9,170 nucleotides of DNA from contig CACZNK010000006.1 of NCBI GenBank assembly GCA_902782585.1, positions 1 to 9,170 on the forward strand, written 5' to 3'. The notes below the pieces were generated by a model. It worked only from the letters and a program-made list of their open reading frames with translations. It had not been told where the DNA came from and did not search any database. The stretch's first letter is position 1, and each line of letters starts with the position of its first letter. Below, piece after piece: positions 7,760 to 9,170 of this stretch. The stretch is from an uncultured Ureaplasma sp. (GTDB taxonomy: Bacteria > Bacillota_I > Bacilli_A > Mycoplasmatales > Mycoplasmoidaceae). The position numbers and the translations under genes were made by a program.

Positions 7760-9091
7760 ATGTGTAAAAGAAAAAACAATATTTTATACTATATTCCATT
7801 AATACCAATATTATTGTCTTGCACACCAATATTATCATCATGTTATGAACAAACAATGCCAAGTAGTAGTGTTGTTAAAAAATATGATGGATCTGATTGA
7901 TATGGACTTTATGGTCAATTTAGTGAAGGTGATTATAATATTGATTTTGAAAATAGCAAAATCACATATACAAATCCATATAATCTCACATATGCACATA
8001 ATCTAGTTTTACCAGATTATGTTTTATATAAACAAAATCAACTTGCTGTATTTTTTGATGAAGGTTTCTTTTCTGGTTTTCCAGTTCAAGGTAGTATTTA
8101 TTTAAATATCTTTTTAGACAATATACCAGAACGTATGTTTGAAAATTGTTTTGATGTTCAAATAATCTATATCAAAAATAAATTAGTTTATGTTGGTGAG
8201 CGTGCTTTTTATCAATGTGTATCATTGAAATCTATAGAATTTGCTAAAGATAGTCAATATAGTAATTTATCAATTCAACAATTATGAATGTCTATTGAAT
8301 ATATTGGTGATGAAGCATTTTATTATACATCATTTAATTTTGATATATACTTTTTAAGATTAAAATCAATTGGTTTTGGTGCTTTTGATTCTTCTACACA
8401 AGTTAAATCAGTTACATTTTTAAAAGGAAGTTTACTAGAACAAAAAGATCATAGGTTACAAAAATCAACTTTTAGTAATTGTTGGAATATTAGATCATTA
8501 ACATTAAATGATGCTATTTTAGGGATTGAAGATTCATGTTGTCTTGGTTGCTATAATTTATCTAAAATTGATTGACCAATCAATTCTGATGAACATTCTA
8601 TTTATATAGGTCAAAAAGCTTTTTTTAATTGCACAAATTTAAGAAAAATAAATTCAAAAATAGATAGTTTCCCTAGTTTTGCACCATATTATATAGATGA
8701 TGAAGCATTTTATGGTTGTGAGAATCTTTATATTGATGATTTAGATTTGGGTTATTCATCACAATTATTTTTTAGAAATACCACTCATATTGGTAAATAT
8801 TGTTTTTGTGATTGTAATTTAATTAAATCTATTAAATTTATTAATAATTCTCTTCTTTATATTTGTTCATATGCCTTTTCAGGATGTGATCAATTATCTA
8901 GAATTAGTTTTGAGGATTTTGGAGATGTCGGCCCATGATGACCAAGTTCTAAATGTATTTTTAATGATATTTGTAAATTTGGTACATCTTACATTTCTCC
9001 ACTTGCTCCTTTTAGTAAATGAAAAGCTTTTTTTGAATTACAAGTGAATGTTGAAATTGTAAATTCTTGGACTTTTGTTGTTATTAAGTAG
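7760..9091 (+). CDS. BspA-like leucine-rich-repeat lipoprotein
   Basis: This 443-residue predicted surface lipoprotein starts MCKRKNNILYYIPLIPILLS, a basic n-region and hydrophobic core. There are two candidate lipidation cysteines: Cys21 (LLSC) and Cys28 (LSSC, the more canonical lipobox). From about residue 120 to 384 it carries roughly ten copies of a BspA/TpLRR (LRR_5) repeat of form I-x-x-x-A-F-x-x-C-x-x-L-x-x-I-x-F. BspA-type proteins of oral bacteria and protists bind fibronectin, other host proteins or partner cells, so a binding or adhesin role is inferred. Residues 395-443 form a non-repeat tail containing tandem TGA tryptophans. The ATG lies 7 bases after the preceding stop, has no Shine-Dalgarno sequence, and is probably translated from the same message as the large lipoprotein. 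The start is supported because the signal peptide begins there. Confidence 0.9.
8117..8911 (+). repeat. Coding leucine-rich-repeat array (LRR_5/TpLRR)
   Basis: About ten diverged repeats lie within the LRR lipoprotein. Recognisable cores, by residue, are IPERMFENC (122-130), VGERAFYQC (145-153), IGDEAFYYT (182-190), IGFGAFDSS (204-212), KSTFSNC (235-241), IEDSCCLGC (256-264), IGQKAFFNC (283-291), IDDEAFYGC (312-320), IGKYCFCDC (344-352) and ICSYAFSGC (368-376). Spacing ranges from 20 to about 37 residues, so inserts sit between some repeats. The copies differ at DNA level and do not look prone to slippage. Confidence 0.85.
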
Positions 9092-9115
9092 TGTATTTTA
9101 ATAAAGAATATAAGC

Positions 9116-9170
9116 ATGTATATTATTTCTACAATATCAAATGGTTATATCCTACAATGACTTATACATC
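9116..9170 (+). CDS. Possible start of another gene, cut by window edge
   Basis: An ATG 24 bases after the LRR gene stop opens a frame that runs to the window edge under code 4, reading MYIISTISNGYILQWLIH. Its tryptophan codon is TGA. Only a weak AAAGA precedes it. The frame is the same as that of the LRR gene and has no stop between the LRR stop codon and the edge. With 18 codons visible this could be chance. No family can be named. Confidence 0.25.

Noticed and set aside
7659..7862. Minus-strand open frame across the junction of the two lipoprotein genes
   Set aside because: It overlaps the end of one supported gene and the signal peptide of the next, and its hydrophobic, low-complexity translation mirrors AT-rich sense codons.
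4816..9091. Mycoplasma immunoglobulin-binding protein/protease (MIB-MIP) pair
   Set aside because: Two adjacent surface lipoprotein genes invite the comparison, but the second is clearly an LRR protein and I see no resemblance to MIB or to the MIP protease in either sequence.

Overview
The window comes from a mollicute (mycoplasma-type) genome. It is very AT-rich, and every long gene reads through only if TGA codes for tryptophan (genetic code 4). The clearest proof is the thioredoxin active site WCGPC, whose tryptophan is TGA. TopA and the leucine-rich-repeat protein each contain two TGA codons in a row. The genus cannot be settled from this sequence.

Left end (1-213): the + strand holds a short open stretch ending at 139 that I do not recognise, possibly a gene tail or relic. 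Minus-strand cluster (214-3431), transcribed right to left: a reduced DprA/Smf-like gene, then topA (DNA topoisomerase I, 709 residues, two visible C-terminal zinc fingers), then trxA (thioredoxin), which starts 4 bases after the topA stop. The dprA-topA order is the common arrangement in Firmicutes. A divergent intergenic region (3432-3513) with AT-rich -10-like boxes separates this cluster from a + strand gene for an iron-dependent, YqhD/butanol-dehydrogenase-type alcohol dehydrogenase (3514-4668) with an intact metal site.

Accessory half (4816-9091): two + strand genes 7 bases apart, probably one transcript. The first encodes a 978-residue lipoprotein of unknown function. It has a lipobox cysteine at residue 33, a long soluble N-terminal region, two internal clusters of hydrophobic segments and a possible Ig-like C-terminal region. 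The second encodes a 443-residue lipoprotein with about ten BspA-type (LRR_5) leucine-rich repeats. The best promoter in the window (TTGATA, 18 bases, TATAAT) lies so close to the first start codon that the message should be leaderless or nearly so. The pair looks like a cell-surface module: a membrane-embedded lipoprotein with a binding or adhesin-like partner. This is the part of the window most likely to hold undescribed biology. The last 79 bases may contain the start of another gene.

No tRNA, rRNA, CRISPR array, intact insertion sequence or convincing terminator was seen.
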